In this document: positions 55,301 through 63,627 of the stretch, piece after piece
Layout: the number at the start of each line of letters is the position of its first letter
Position numbering within the stretch: the stretch's first letter is position 1
Source of the DNA: CAVZRC01 sp963777695
GTDB taxonomy: Bacteria; Planctomycetota; Planctomycetia; Isosphaerales; Isosphaeraceae
Direction: 5' to 3'
Assembly: GCA_963777695.1 (NCBI GenBank)
Contig: CAVZRC010000003.1
Coordinates: forward strand, 2,666,001 to 2,730,000
DNA length: 64,000 bases
Notes under the pieces: model-generated
Database searches by the model: none
What the model was told of the DNA's origin: nothing
Seen by the model: the letters and a program-made list of their open reading frames with translations, nothing else
Made by a program: the position numbers and the translations under genes

Positions 55301-56684
55301 CGTCGGGCTTGAACCGGTAGAAGGTCTGCCCGGCGCGGTGCCGCTCGCCGCCGACGGTGCCCCGGAATCCCGAGTAGCCGACGATCCCCCAGACCCAGTT
55401 GTCGAACCCCCATCGGAGATTGCTCGGGCCGGCGTGGGTGTCATCGGTGCCCCAGCCCGTGAACAGGACCTTGCGCACGTCCGCCTTGCCGTCGCCGTCG
55501 GTGTCCTTCAGGAACAGGGTATCGGGCGCCTGGAGGACGATCACGCCGCCATTGGCCGGCAGCAGGCTGGTGGGGATGTTCAGTCCCTCGGCGAAGACCT
55601 TGAACTTGTCGGCCTTGCCGTCGCCGTCGGTGTCCTCGACGATGGTGATCCGGTCGCGGCCTTCGGTGCCGGGGTGCTTGGTGTTGGGATAGTCGACGCT
55701 CTCGGCGATCCAGAGCCGGCCGCGATGGTCCCAGGCCATGCAGAGCGGCTTGGCGATCTGCGGCTCGGCCGCGAACAGCTTCGGCTCGAACCCGGTCGGG
55801 ACGACCATGTGCCGCACCGACTCCTCGGGCGACAGCGGATACTGCATCTTGTGGATCGGTTCGCCCTGGGTGCCCCACTGCTTGCCCGGCAGGTAGTTGG
55901 GGATCTCGGCCGTCGTCTCCTCGTAAGAGAACGGCGGCAGCCCGGCCGTCACCCGGCCCCGGCTGTCGAAGACCGGCCCCTTGTTGACCGCCCAGCGGAT
56001 GCCACGCTCGACCAGGTCGTGGAAGCCGGGGTTCTGCCAGGTCCGCGCGTCGTGGCCGTAGGCCGTGTAGAACACCCGCCCCTTGCCCTGGGTGCGGACC
56101 CATGTCCAAGGCTCCTCGCCCTGACCCTCCGCGCGGACCTGGAGCACGTGGCGATCCTTATCGTTGTGCTTGTGATGGACGTAGGTCTCGTCCCAGGTGC
56201 GGAACGGCTCGATGCCCTTCATGATCGGGTGTGAAGCGTCCACGATCTTGGTGTCGAACGTGCCGGTCCCGTGCCGGAGGAACTGGGCGCCGACCAGCGC
56301 GATGTACTTCGGCGAGTTGAGGAAACAGTACGACGCGCAGTGCAGCGGCACGAACGCCCCGCCCCCCTCGACGTAGTCGAGCAGGGCCTTCTCCTGGGCC
56401 GGCTTGATCTCGTTGATGTTGGCGTAGACGAGCAGGGCGTCATATCGGGCAAGGGTCTCGGGGTTGAGGTCGTTGAGCTTCTCGGTATATGTGACCTTGA
56501 TGCCCCGGCCGGCGAAAACCGGCGTGAGCTGCGCGGCGCGGTCGGCCGGGACGTGATGACCCTTATCGCCGAGGAACAGCACGCTCAAGGGCCGGCCCGG
56601 TGTGGTCGGCTCAGCATTGGCGCCGGGCGACGTCGATACGACGGTCATGCCGAGGAGGAACGCGAGGACGAGGGTGCGTGCCAT
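52345..56684 (-). pseudogene. ThuA / PVC beta-propeller / HEAT / c-type haem protein, one frameshift near 53700
   Basis: From ATG 56684 the signal peptide is MARTLVLAFLLGMTVVSTSP. Residues about 30-240 are a ThuA-like domain (LSVLFLGDKGHHVPADRAAQ; GAFVPLHCASYCFLNSPKYI). A membrane-bound-dehydrogenase-type beta-propeller follows (GFEPKLFAAEPQIAKPLCMA; DTDGDGKADKFKVFAEGLNI), then HEAT repeats. After a single-base shift near 53700 comes a C-terminal haem domain with FTQQCAKCHRYGNEGGQVGP. A DUF-type beta end (KAIHFLSGVSGWGYPYGQKG) closes it. The total is about 1445 residues. The layout is widespread in planctomycetes and Verrucomicrobia; a role in periplasmic sugar oxidation is suspected. An alternative start lies 24 bp upstream at 56708. 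Confidence 0.8.
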
Positions 56685-56759
56685 GGAGATGGTCTCGCAA
56701 AAGGGCATCGGATCGAACGCGATGGTCGGGCGACCGCGTCGGGACGAGTGATCATGATG

Positions 56760-58451
56760 TCAGTATTCGTAGGGTGGGTGAAACCCACCGAGTGCCCGCG
56801 AGTACAGAATTCCGGTGGGTTTCACCCACCCTACTGGGATCGTCCCGGCGCTCACCATTGTGGGCGAACCGGAGTGGGCCGTCCAGACGGTGACGCTGAG
56901 CTCGCGGATCGTCAGGGTCTTGCGCTCGTTGCTCTGGGTATTCGCCCCGAAGAGCCCGAGGTAGAGATCGTTCTGTCCGTCGAGGAACTTCGGATGGGCG
57001 ATGGCCAGCGTGCTGGAGCTGTTCCGCGTCAGGTTGTCGACGACCAGCGAATAGCGCCCGCCGAGCCGTCGCAGGGTGAGCTGCAAGTCTTCGCCGGAGG
57101 TCGTCAGCCCGACCTCGTAGATATCCGAATCGATCCCGCCGGTGTTATTGACCAGGAACAACCGGTACGTATCCGGCTTGGGCCAACTGATCAGGCCGCC
57201 GCGGATGCTGAGATCGCTGCGGGTGCCGGCATAGAGGCCGAACTGGCCTACGACGTTCAACCCCGGGATCTTCGGGATCGTGGCGCGGATCTCGAAGTCC
57301 TCGGTCCCGGTGAAGCCGAGGTCGGACAGCCGAACGCCGAGGTATTCGCCGGTCGCCATCCGCTCCTGGGTATTGAGGTCGCTCCGGGTGGTCGTCAGCT
57401 CCAGGGCGCATCGATCGGGGCGGAGCCGGAGGTTAGGATCAGACCCGGGCAGGTCTCCGCCGGTGCCTGGGAGCCGGTGGGTCAGGCCGATCCCATGGCC
57501 GTCGGCGTCGCGGAGGGTGCCGGGCCGAGGGCTCGTGAAGTCGAGCCGTAGCGTCCGGGGAATCACCACCGGCGGCGGCTCGATGACGCGGATATATTTC
57601 GAGCCGCCCTCGCCCGATTCGGGCGCGGTCCGGTCAACCGTCCGGCCGTCGAGCCGGGCCGTCTGGTCCTGGTGGATGGTCACGCCGGGCTCGGCCCCGC
57701 GCGCCGATCCGCCGCCGAGCGGGAACGCCTTGACCTCGCCCGTGAAGACGCGGACCGTCGCGGCGCCCGCCGCGTCGACGGCCAGGCCGAACTCGGTCCC
57801 GAGGTCGACGACCTTGTTATGCGGCGTGAGGACGGTGAACCCCCTGGCCTGCGCCGGCACCCTCGCCGTCAGCCTTCCCTTGAGGAGCCTCGCCGAGCTG
57901 CCCGAGAGTAGCTCGAGGCCGGCCGGCCCCTGGAGGATGACCCGAGCGCCGCAATCGAACTCGATCTCGGCCAGCCCGCGCTCGAGTCGCAACGACTTGC
58001 CGGCCAGCATGTTCCGGCCGGGCCGCTCGCCCGACTGGGACCACAGACAATCCTGGGCGTTCACCAGCCACGCGACATTCACGCCCGGACCTTTCCCTTG
58101 CGGCGCCGGGCCGCGCCGCGTCCAACCGATCGCGAGTCCGATGACGATCGAAGCAGCGACCGTCGCCACGGCCGCGAAGCCGATCCGGCGGCGTCGGGCC
58201 CCGGATCGTCCCTCCACCGGCCGGGATGCGAGTTGATCGACGACGGCATCGGCCGCCCGGCCCGCCCGGACGGCGAAGTGGAGCTCCGTGTGGTGATGGA
58301 AGTAGTCGGCGAAGAAGCGCCGCGCGGCCTTGCTCTCCAGCAGGAGGGCCTCGAGGCGACGGATGCCCGGCTCGTCGATGACTCCCGAGCAGTATTCATC
58401 GATCAGGTCGTACAGCTCGGCGGGGAGATCGTCGGGGCGGCCTGCGTTCAT
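56760..58451 (-). CDS. FecR-like anti-sigma protein with C-terminal lectin-like domain, end encoded by a P1 repeat
   Basis: 563 residues from ATG 58451. The N-terminus (MNAGRPDDLPAELYDLIDEY) is an anti-sigma-type helical region. Then come a membrane segment (FAAVATVAASIVIGLAIGW) and a FecR domain (GLAEIEFDCGARVILQGPAG; VLTPHNKVVDLGTEFGLAVD). The C-terminal jelly-roll-like part includes FEIRATIPKIPGLNVVGQFG. Its ATG overlaps the sigma-factor stop as ATGA, so it probably holds the sigma factor at the membrane. The last about 24 codons (PVGWVKPTGILYSRALGGFH then PPYEY) are translated from a P1 palindrome (56769-56835), so the original stop has been replaced. Otherwise intact. Confidence 0.8.
   Translation of the reverse strand: MNAGRPDDLPAELYDLIDEYCSGVIDEPGIRRLEALLLESKAARRFFADYFHHHTELHFAVRAGRAADAVVDQLASRPVEGRSGARRRRIGFAAVATVAASIVIGLAIGWTRRGPAPQGKGPGVNVAWLVNAQDCLWSQSGERPGRNMLAGKSLRLERGLAEIEFDCGARVILQGPAGLELLSGSSARLLKGRLTARVPAQARGFTVLTPHNKVVDLGTEFGLAVDAAGAATVRVFTGEVKAFPLGGGSARGAEPGVTIHQDQTARLDGRTVDRTAPESGEGGSKYIRVIEPPPVVIPRTLRLDFTSPRPGTLRDADGHGIGLTHRLPGTGGDLPGSDPNLRLRPDRCALELTTTRSDLNTQERMATGEYLGVRLSDLGFTGTEDFEIRATIPKIPGLNVVGQFGLYAGTRSDLSIRGGLISWPKPDTYRLFLVNNTGGIDSDIYEVGLTTSGEDLQLTLRRLGGRYSLVVDNLTRNSSSTLAIAHPKFLDGQNDLYLGLFGANTQSNERKTLTIRELSVTVWTAHSGSPTMVSAGTIPVGWVKPTGILYSRALGGFHPPYEY
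56769..56835. repeat. Palindromic family P1, copy 5, inside a coding end
   Basis: AGGGTGGGTGAAACCCACCG and CCGGTGGGTTTCACCCACCC with CTACT/AGTAG-type flanks. It supplies the last codons of the FecR-like gene. Confidence 0.9.
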
Positions 58452-59020
58452 GCGATCCCCCCGAGTGCGATCGATCGGCGCACGCACTCGAACAGCGCGC
58501 GACGGATGCGCCTGAGCGAGTTATGGATGCTCTGGGCGGATCGGCCCCTCGTGAGTGCGACGTCCCGCACCCCGGCCGATCGGCTGTAGCAGGCCTCGAG
58601 CAATTCCTTGTCGCGTTCTCGCAGTTTACTCATGCAGCCGGCCAGCGCGTCGCGCCGCTCCTCCAGCCGTTCCTCCTCGAGACTCTCCTGGGCTTCGATC
58701 AGGGCCAGGTTGAGCTCGTCGCTGAAATAGAGCCGGTTGCGGCTCCGCGCCCTCAGGAAGTTCAGGACCTCGTATCGGGCCACCCCGCAGGCCCAGCCGA
58801 CGAAGCTCCGCGACGGATCGTACTGATCGAACTTGTCCCAGAGCACCAGGCTGGTCTGCTGGAACAGGTCGTCGGCGTCGTCCAGGTCGCGAACCAGCGA
58901 ATAGATATAGCCGAAGAGCTGACTCTGGTGCCGAGCCAGGAGCCCCGCGAACTCGGCCTTCTGCTCGTTCGTCCGGACCGCGATGCGACCCGTCGCGTCC
59001 ACGGTGTACCTCCTGGCCAT
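58448..59020 (-). CDS. ECF-type RNA polymerase sigma factor
   Basis: 190 residues; ATG 59020 is chosen because GGAGG lies six bases upstream. Region 2 reads YIYSLVRDLDDADDLFQQTS then LVLWDKFDQYDPSRSFVGWA and CGVARYEVLNFLRARSRNRL. Region 4 has LRERDKELLEACYSRSAGVR then DVALTRGRSAQSIHNSLRRI. This is the planctomycete/verrucomicrobial ECF type usually encoded with a FecR-like protein, as here (ATGA overlap). It should direct transcription of a small regulon; the genes in it are not recognisable here. Intact. Confidence 0.9.
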   Translation of the reverse strand: MARRYTVDATGRIAVRTNEQKAEFAGLLARHQSQLFGYIYSLVRDLDDADDLFQQTSLVLWDKFDQYDPSRSFVGWACGVARYEVLNFLRARSRNRLYFSDELNLALIEAQESLEEERLEERRDALAGCMSKLRERDKELLEACYSRSAGVRDVALTRGRSAQSIHNSLRRIRRALFECVRRSIALGGIA

Positions 59021-59713
59021 TCGCGACCTCCGTTGCCCGGAGGTCGCTCTCGGCGCCGGGCGAAGTTTACCCGACACCGCCCACCGCTCGACCGAAGACT
59101 CCCAATCGACCCAAGGGCCACTCTAATACATTCCGCCGATCTTCACGATTTGTAATCCACAGGGCCACAAAAAGGACATCTCTCGCTCAACACCACCGGA
59201 CAAGTCGAGATCACAGCCTGTGACCACGTACGTGAGTGCGTGGTTCGGACGGGACGAACGTCCTCAAACCTCGGGCGCGAGCCCGATCTGACGGGCGCGC
59301 CCATCGCACTCACGTGCGAGGTTTGAGGGCTTCGCCCCGTCCGAACCACGGTCTCACGACCGTGGTCACCCGGTGGCGTTCGGCGAGAAGTATCAAAAAA
59401 GCCACTCCGTATTCCCGATGCCCGGACAGCCCCCCTCGACCCAACCCCAAATCCCGTTGCCCTCTCCGTCTCGATGATCGCGACGGCCTTCGCTCGGAGG
59501 AATAGGGGAAAGTGAGACCTTCGTGAATTTTCGCGTTACAAGTCCTCATCTTCGGCGGATCCTCATTCAGGAGCGTTCCGGTCCTCTCCCAAGGATCCAC
59601 TCTCTCAGGTCCGCCTCGGCTCCCGTATTCTTAAATCCTTCGTTTTCCCTCGCGAGATTGGCTCGTGACGATGGTCCGTCGCGGCCGCAGCAGTTCTGCC
59701 CGGAGGAAAGATC
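59021..59713. repeat. Intergenic region with a large imperfect palindrome (59221-59368)
   Basis: TGACCACG (59221) pairs with CGTGGTCA (59368 end); GTGGTTCGGACGGG (59240-59253) pairs perfectly with 59336-59349; CCTCAAACCTCG (59262-59273) pairs with CGAGGTTTGAGG (59317-59328). Each arm can fold alone (CCACG/CGTGG, GTTCG/CGAAC). No gene is seen in the remaining 340 bp, which should hold the DUF1559 promoter. Confidence 0.8.
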
Positions 59714-60790
59714 ATGCGTCCACGCACCCGTCGCGGTTTCACCTTGATCGAACTACTGGTTGTCATCGCGATCATTGCCGTCCTCATTGCACTCTTGCTG
59801 CCCGCCGTGCAAGCGGCCCGGGAGGCGGCAAGACGGGCGCAATGCACCAACAACCTGAAGCAGATCGGCCTGGCGCTGCACAACTACCACAGCGTCAATA
59901 ATTGCCTGCCGTGGGGCGACGGCCCGTGGTGGATCGAGTGGTCGGCGCATACGATGTTGCTCCCTTACATGGAGCAGGGGCCGATCTACAACGCGCTCAA
60001 CTTCGTGGATACCCAGTTCATCGGCCAGACGGCCATGCCCGACGACAACCCGGCCAATACCACGGCGGAGTACAACACGATCTCCGGGTTCCTCTGTCCC
60101 TCCGACCCGGACCGACTGACCAGTCCCGACGGGCACAACAATTACATGGCCAACTCGGGCTCGGCGCCGAATTGTGCCTACGGTGGGAACTCCAACGCCC
60201 CTTCGTACAACACGCCGGCCTCCGGCCCGTTCATCTACTCCTCGAACGGCATCGACACCGGCGCCGCCGGGTTCGGAGGCAGCTCGGTCAGCTTCGCGAT
60301 GATCACCGACGGCACCAGCAATACGGCGGCTTTCAGCGAGCGGGTCAAGGCGATCGGCAACAACCTCGGCAACACCACCGCACCGTTCGACGGTGGCATC
60401 CCGACGGCGTCGCTGTCCATCCCGCCGGCGGTCGCCAACAACATGGAGTCAACGCCGCAGCCCTATTACAACATCTGCAAGGTGACCCCGCCGGTGTCGC
60501 AGGGCGGCCAGGACGCCGCGAATTTCAACGACGACAACATCTCCGGATCGACCTGGGTGTCGGGCCAGCCGGCCAACACGCGATACGCCCACGTCATGCC
60601 GCCGAACACCTGGAGCTGCCGATCGGGCCTCCAGATCGCCCACAACGCCAGCAGCCATCACCCCGGCGGCGTGAACCAACTGTTCTGCGACGGCTCGGTG
60701 AGGTTCATCAAGTCGAGCATCAATGTCCAGACGTGGTGGGGGCTCGGCAGCCGCGCCGGCGGCGAGGTGATCTCCTCGGATGCCTACTGA
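59714..60790 (+). CDS. DUF1559 prepilin-like protein
   Basis: 358 residues with GGAGG seven bases before ATG 59714. The N-terminus RRGFTLIELLVVIAIIAVL is a type IV prepilin/pseudopilin signal (Gly-Phe cleavage, Glu at +5), followed by LLPAVQAAREAARRAQCTNN then LKQIGLALHNYH. The DUF1559 body ends with the H-x9-DG box (HHPGGVNQLFCDGSVRFIKS). Planctomycetes carry dozens of these; they probably build pseudopilus or surface fibres, possibly for uptake of macromolecules. The small lipoprotein gene that follows is a frequent neighbour. Intact. Confidence 0.92.
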   Translation: MRPRTRRGFTLIELLVVIAIIAVLIALLLPAVQAAREAARRAQCTNNLKQIGLALHNYHSVNNCLPWGDGPWWIEWSAHTMLLPYMEQGPIYNALNFVDTQFIGQTAMPDDNPANTTAEYNTISGFLCPSDPDRLTSPDGHNNYMANSGSAPNCAYGGNSNAPSYNTPASGPFIYSSNGIDTGAAGFGGSSVSFAMITDGTSNTAAFSERVKAIGNNLGNTTAPFDGGIPTASLSIPPAVANNMESTPQPYYNICKVTPPVSQGGQDAANFNDDNISGSTWVSGQPANTRYAHVMPPNTWSCRSGLQIAHNASSHHPGGVNQLFCDGSVRFIKSSINVQTWWGLGSRAGGEVISSDAY

Positions 60791-60842
60791 GCGGGGTAGT
60801 CGAATGTTGTTATCATCGTGTGACTTGTTCCGGATGGGACTC

Positions 60843-61283
60843 ATGGAACTCTCGCCTCGACGCGACGTGATTCGGTTCGTCATGATCCTCGCGGTCTCGG
60901 CCGCGCTCCCGGGCTGCGGGGACGGCAAGCCCTCCACCGATACCTCCCTGACCGAGGCGACCGTCACCGGGGTCGTCACGGCCAAGGGGGAGCCGGTCAC
61001 GGAGGGGACGATCGTGTTCAACCCGAACAACTCCGGGCGAAAAGTGGCCATGAAGACCGCCACGATCGGCCCGGATGGACATTACACCATCAAGACGTAC
61101 ACCGGCGACAACCAGGTCACCTACGGCGACGCTGTGGCCAAGAAATATCCCGGTGTCGGCCTCAGGAAGGACTACGCGAGTGTCCAGAGCGGCGAGAACA
61201 AGCTCGATTTCGACGTGCTGGGCGAGGGGGGCAAGAATCCGACGATCGACTTGACGAAGAAGGGCAAACGCAAGAAGAATTGA
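60843..61283 (+). CDS. Small lipoprotein with transthyretin-like fold
   Basis: 146 residues from ATG 60843 (MELSPRRDVIRFVMILAVSA) with lipobox ALPGC; Cys is at about residue 25. A beta-rich body follows: VTGVVTAKGEPVTEGTIVFN, then MKTATIGPDGHYTIKTYTGD, the carboxypeptidase-regulatory/transthyretin-like pattern often seen after DUF1559 genes. The basic tail is KKGKRKKN. An ATG three codons upstream (60834) is possible. It probably sits in the outer or cytoplasmic membrane near the pseudopilus; the function is unknown. Confidence 0.85.
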   Translation: MELSPRRDVIRFVMILAVSAALPGCGDGKPSTDTSLTEATVTGVVTAKGEPVTEGTIVFNPNNSGRKVAMKTATIGPDGHYTIKTYTGDNQVTYGDAVAKKYPGVGLRKDYASVQSGENKLDFDVLGEGGKNPTIDLTKKGKRKKN

Positions 61284-61345
61284 GGCGGCCGGATCGCGAG
61301 AATCCAGCCCAATCGAATCGCGTCATCGTTCGCCCGGGAGCGGTC

Positions 61346-62632
61346 ATGGAAAGCGGGGATCGGACCATCCTCGATCGTCCCGGGGACCCGACGGCCGAGA
61401 TCGATCCCGGATCGGCTCCCGAGACGATCCGAGCGATCCCGCCACGACGACCGGCCCGAGCCTGGATCTTGGCCGCCGTCGCCCTGATCATTGCCGTGGC
61501 GTCGGGTGCGGCCTGGTACGTATCGCGACGACCGCCCGACCCGGACCGGCTCTGGGCCGAGGCCGAGCGTGCATTCCTCGCCGGCCGGTGGGACCGCGCC
61601 CGCGACCTGTTGAAGACGTTGGCGCGGATGCGGCCCAGGAGTCCGCTGGATTGGTTGCTGGAGGGCCAGCTCGCCACCGCGGAGGGGCGCCTCGACGACG
61701 CCCTGGCTGCTCTGGGCCGTATCCCCGACGACCATACGATGGCCGCCCAGGCCCACTTGCTGGCTGGCCGGATCGAGCGGCAACGCCTCCGCGTGCGATA
61801 CGCGGAAGCTGCCTACCGGCGTGCCCTGAAGCTCAAGCCAGGCCTGGTCAACGCGCACAAGGAATTGATCTACGTCCTCGGCATCCAGTCGCGCCGACGC
61901 GAGGTCGACGCCGAGTTCCACGAGCTGGCGAAGTTGACGCCGCTCAGCCATCACGACCTGTTCACATGGGCGCTGACCCACTTCACCGCCTGGGGTCCGG
62001 ACATCGTCGCGGACCTGGAATCCTTCATCGGGGCCGACCCCGACGACCGGTTCAGCCGCCTGGCGCTGGCCCATCTCCTGATCGACCAGCCTGGCGAGGA
62101 ACCCCGGGTCGAACGGGTCCTCCAACCCCTGCCCGAGGATGACGCCGAGGCCCAGGGCCTGCGCATCGAGTTGAAGCTGAATCACGGGGAGGTCGACGAG
62201 GCGATGGCGATGCTCGCGAATGCGACGGCCCGCCATCCCCACCTCGCGCGGCTCCGCGGGCGGGTCGCGCTGCGGCGCGGGGATGCCCAGGGCGCGATCC
62301 GCCACTTCCAGGACGCCCTGAGCGACGAACCGTACGACCGGGTCTCGAACGCCGAGCTCGGCAAGGCCCTCATGCTTCAGGGCGATCGGGCCGCCGCCGG
62401 ACGATACGTGGCGCGAGCCCGGCAACTCGACGATGTCTACAACCTGATCAACCGGATCAAGCGACCCGGCAGCGAGAACCAGCCTCCCGACCTGACGAAT
62501 CTCGGGCGGGCCTGCGAGGCGGCCGGCCTGATCGACGAGGCGCGAGGCTGGTACATGCTGGCGATCGGCCGCGACCCGCTCGACACCGAAGCCCAGCGGG
62601 CCCTGAGCCGGCTCCGTCCATCGCTCCCATGA
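61346..62632 (+). CDS. Membrane-anchored TPR protein
   Basis: 428 residues from ATG 61346 with GGGAG five bases upstream. A cytoplasmic Pro/Arg-rich N-terminus, a membrane helix (WILAAVALIIAVASGAAWYV) and then about nine TPR-like helices follow (for example RLWAEAERAFLAGRWDRARD and AAYRRALKLKPGLVNAHKEL). It is a scaffold for protein contacts. It follows the lipoprotein by 62 bp, so DUF1559-lipoprotein-TPR may be one unit. Intact. Confidence 0.85.
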   Translation: MESGDRTILDRPGDPTAEIDPGSAPETIRAIPPRRPARAWILAAVALIIAVASGAAWYVSRRPPDPDRLWAEAERAFLAGRWDRARDLLKTLARMRPRSPLDWLLEGQLATAEGRLDDALAALGRIPDDHTMAAQAHLLAGRIERQRLRVRYAEAAYRRALKLKPGLVNAHKELIYVLGIQSRRREVDAEFHELAKLTPLSHHDLFTWALTHFTAWGPDIVADLESFIGADPDDRFSRLALAHLLIDQPGEEPRVERVLQPLPEDDAEAQGLRIELKLNHGEVDEAMAMLANATARHPHLARLRGRVALRRGDAQGAIRHFQDALSDEPYDRVSNAELGKALMLQGDRAAAGRYVARARQLDDVYNLINRIKRPGSENQPPDLTNLGRACEAAGLIDEARGWYMLAIGRDPLDTEAQRALSRLRPSLP

Positions 62633-62640
62633 CACGAGAA

Positions 62641-62711
62641 AGAGGCCGGTGGGAGTCGAACCCACTTGAACCGGGTTGCAGCCGGTCGCCTGGCCGTCTG
62701 GCTCCAGCCTC
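62641..62711 (-). tRNA. tRNA-Cys (GCA)
   Basis: Folds by hand. The acceptor stem is GAGGCTG with CGGCCTC, the D stem GCC/GGC, the anticodon arm ACCGG-CTGCAAC-CCGGT (anticodon GCA), and the T arm GTGGG-TTCGACT-CCCAC. Discriminator U73 is the cysteine identity base. CCA is not encoded. Position 8 is G instead of the near-universal U. Confidence 0.9.
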
Positions 62712-62726
62712 GTCGAGTAGATAGAA

Positions 62727-62799
62727 TGTCCTCGCCAGGAATCGAACCTGGTCCCCGACCTTCGCAAAGTCGTGTGCGAATCCGGCACACTCCGAGGAC
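62727..62799 (-). tRNA. tRNA with anticodon GCG (Arg by the code)
   Basis: Folds by hand. The acceptor is GTCCTCG/CGAGGAC, the D stem GTG/CAC, the anticodon arm CGACT-TTGCGAA-GGTCG, and the T arm CCAGG-TTCGATT-CCTGG, with discriminator A. Anticodon GCG reads CGC. C35 and A73 fit arginine. Bacteria normally read CGC with an inosine-modified ACG anticodon, so this is unusual. Positions 8-9 are GA, as in the neighbouring tRNA-Cys. Confidence 0.65.
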
Positions 62800-63363
62800 T
62801 TCTTGCGTAATTCAGGGATTTCAAACGATTTGTGGCTCTCCATGGATACGCGTGTTTCCCATGATTTGGCACAACTTATCGCCGCTTCCCCCGGAGTTAG
62901 CAACTGAAATAGTAACTAAACGGCTGCTCATGAGACTTACCAGACGCTTCGCATCGGCACGAAGTTCGCGCCCGGTCGGTGGATTTTCACCGTCGCCAGC
63001 CGTCGCCCATGTCCTGCCGGTCCGCAGCCACCTCCGGCGGGGATACCGCGCTCGCCGCGGGAACACCGGCCTCGATCCCGGCGGCGGTGATGGCTACCCC
63101 GGCGATGATCGTCTTGATCGTCCCGGCCAGGTTTCCCTTCCCGGTCTCGCCGCACTGAATGCGGTAGCAGCTGTCCTGGTTTTCTTCATCCACACTTCCC
63201 CGTCGGTTGGGTGCGGGGCCAGTATGGCACGAGTATTTGGAGATTCAAGTGATTCTAAGTCCCGCCGCGATACGCATCACACGGCGTTCGTCGCGGCGGT
63301 AGGGCAAACCGCATTCCGCCCGATCCCCTTGCCCGTTAGAATGTGGCTCAGGAGGGAACCGCC
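62800..63363. other. Gap without a firm gene
   Basis: A reverse-strand frame at 62987-63193 (MDEENQDSCYRIQCGETGKG, then a hydrophobic GTIKTIIAGVAITAAGI segment) could be a 68-residue small membrane protein, but there is little support. Nothing else is seen; no integrase follows the tRNA genes. Confidence 0.35.
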
Positions 63364-63627
63364 ATGCAGACCGTTACCTTGTCCGAGGCCGCCGTGGCCC
63401 TGCTCCGATTGCATCTTGAACGGGACGAACGCATTGCCGTGGATGATTCCAACCGGCTGCTCTGCCGGGAGCTGGCCGCCGAGGGACTCCTGACCGTCGG
63501 CCACAGTTTCACCCTCGGACGCGAGGCGTTCTACGTGCCGACGCGGCTGGGGAGGAATCTGGGCGAGGTGCTGGCACGCTTCCCTAACGCGCCATCGCCT
63601 TCAGAATCCGTCTCGCCCCATCCGTGA
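63364..63627 (+). CDS. Small protein of unknown function
   Basis: 87 residues. ATG 63364 is preceded by AGGAGGGAACCGCC, a strong Shine-Dalgarno, which fixes the start. The sequence MQTVTLSEAAVALLRLHLER, LLCRELAAEGLLTVGHSFTL then YVPTRLGRNLGEVLARF resembles a small winged-helix-like fold (three helices and a hairpin), but no family is recognised. The tail overlaps the opposing gene by 44 bp. I regard it as a real gene because of the ribosome-binding site. Confidence 0.65.
   Translation: MQTVTLSEAAVALLRLHLERDERIAVDDSNRLLCRELAAEGLLTVGHSFTLGREAFYVPTRLGRNLGEVLARFPNAPSPSESVSPHP

Noticed and set aside
54081..56234. 717-codon open frame opposite the ThuA/PVC-haem gene
   Set aside because: Antisense shadow; the opposite strand encodes recognisable domains throughout.
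62987..63193. Small reverse-strand membrane protein
   Set aside because: No ribosome-binding site and no recognisable family; kept only as a note within the gap entry.
62800..63363. Integrated element next to the tRNA genes
   Set aside because: No integrase, no repeat of the tRNA 3' end and no phage-like genes within the window.
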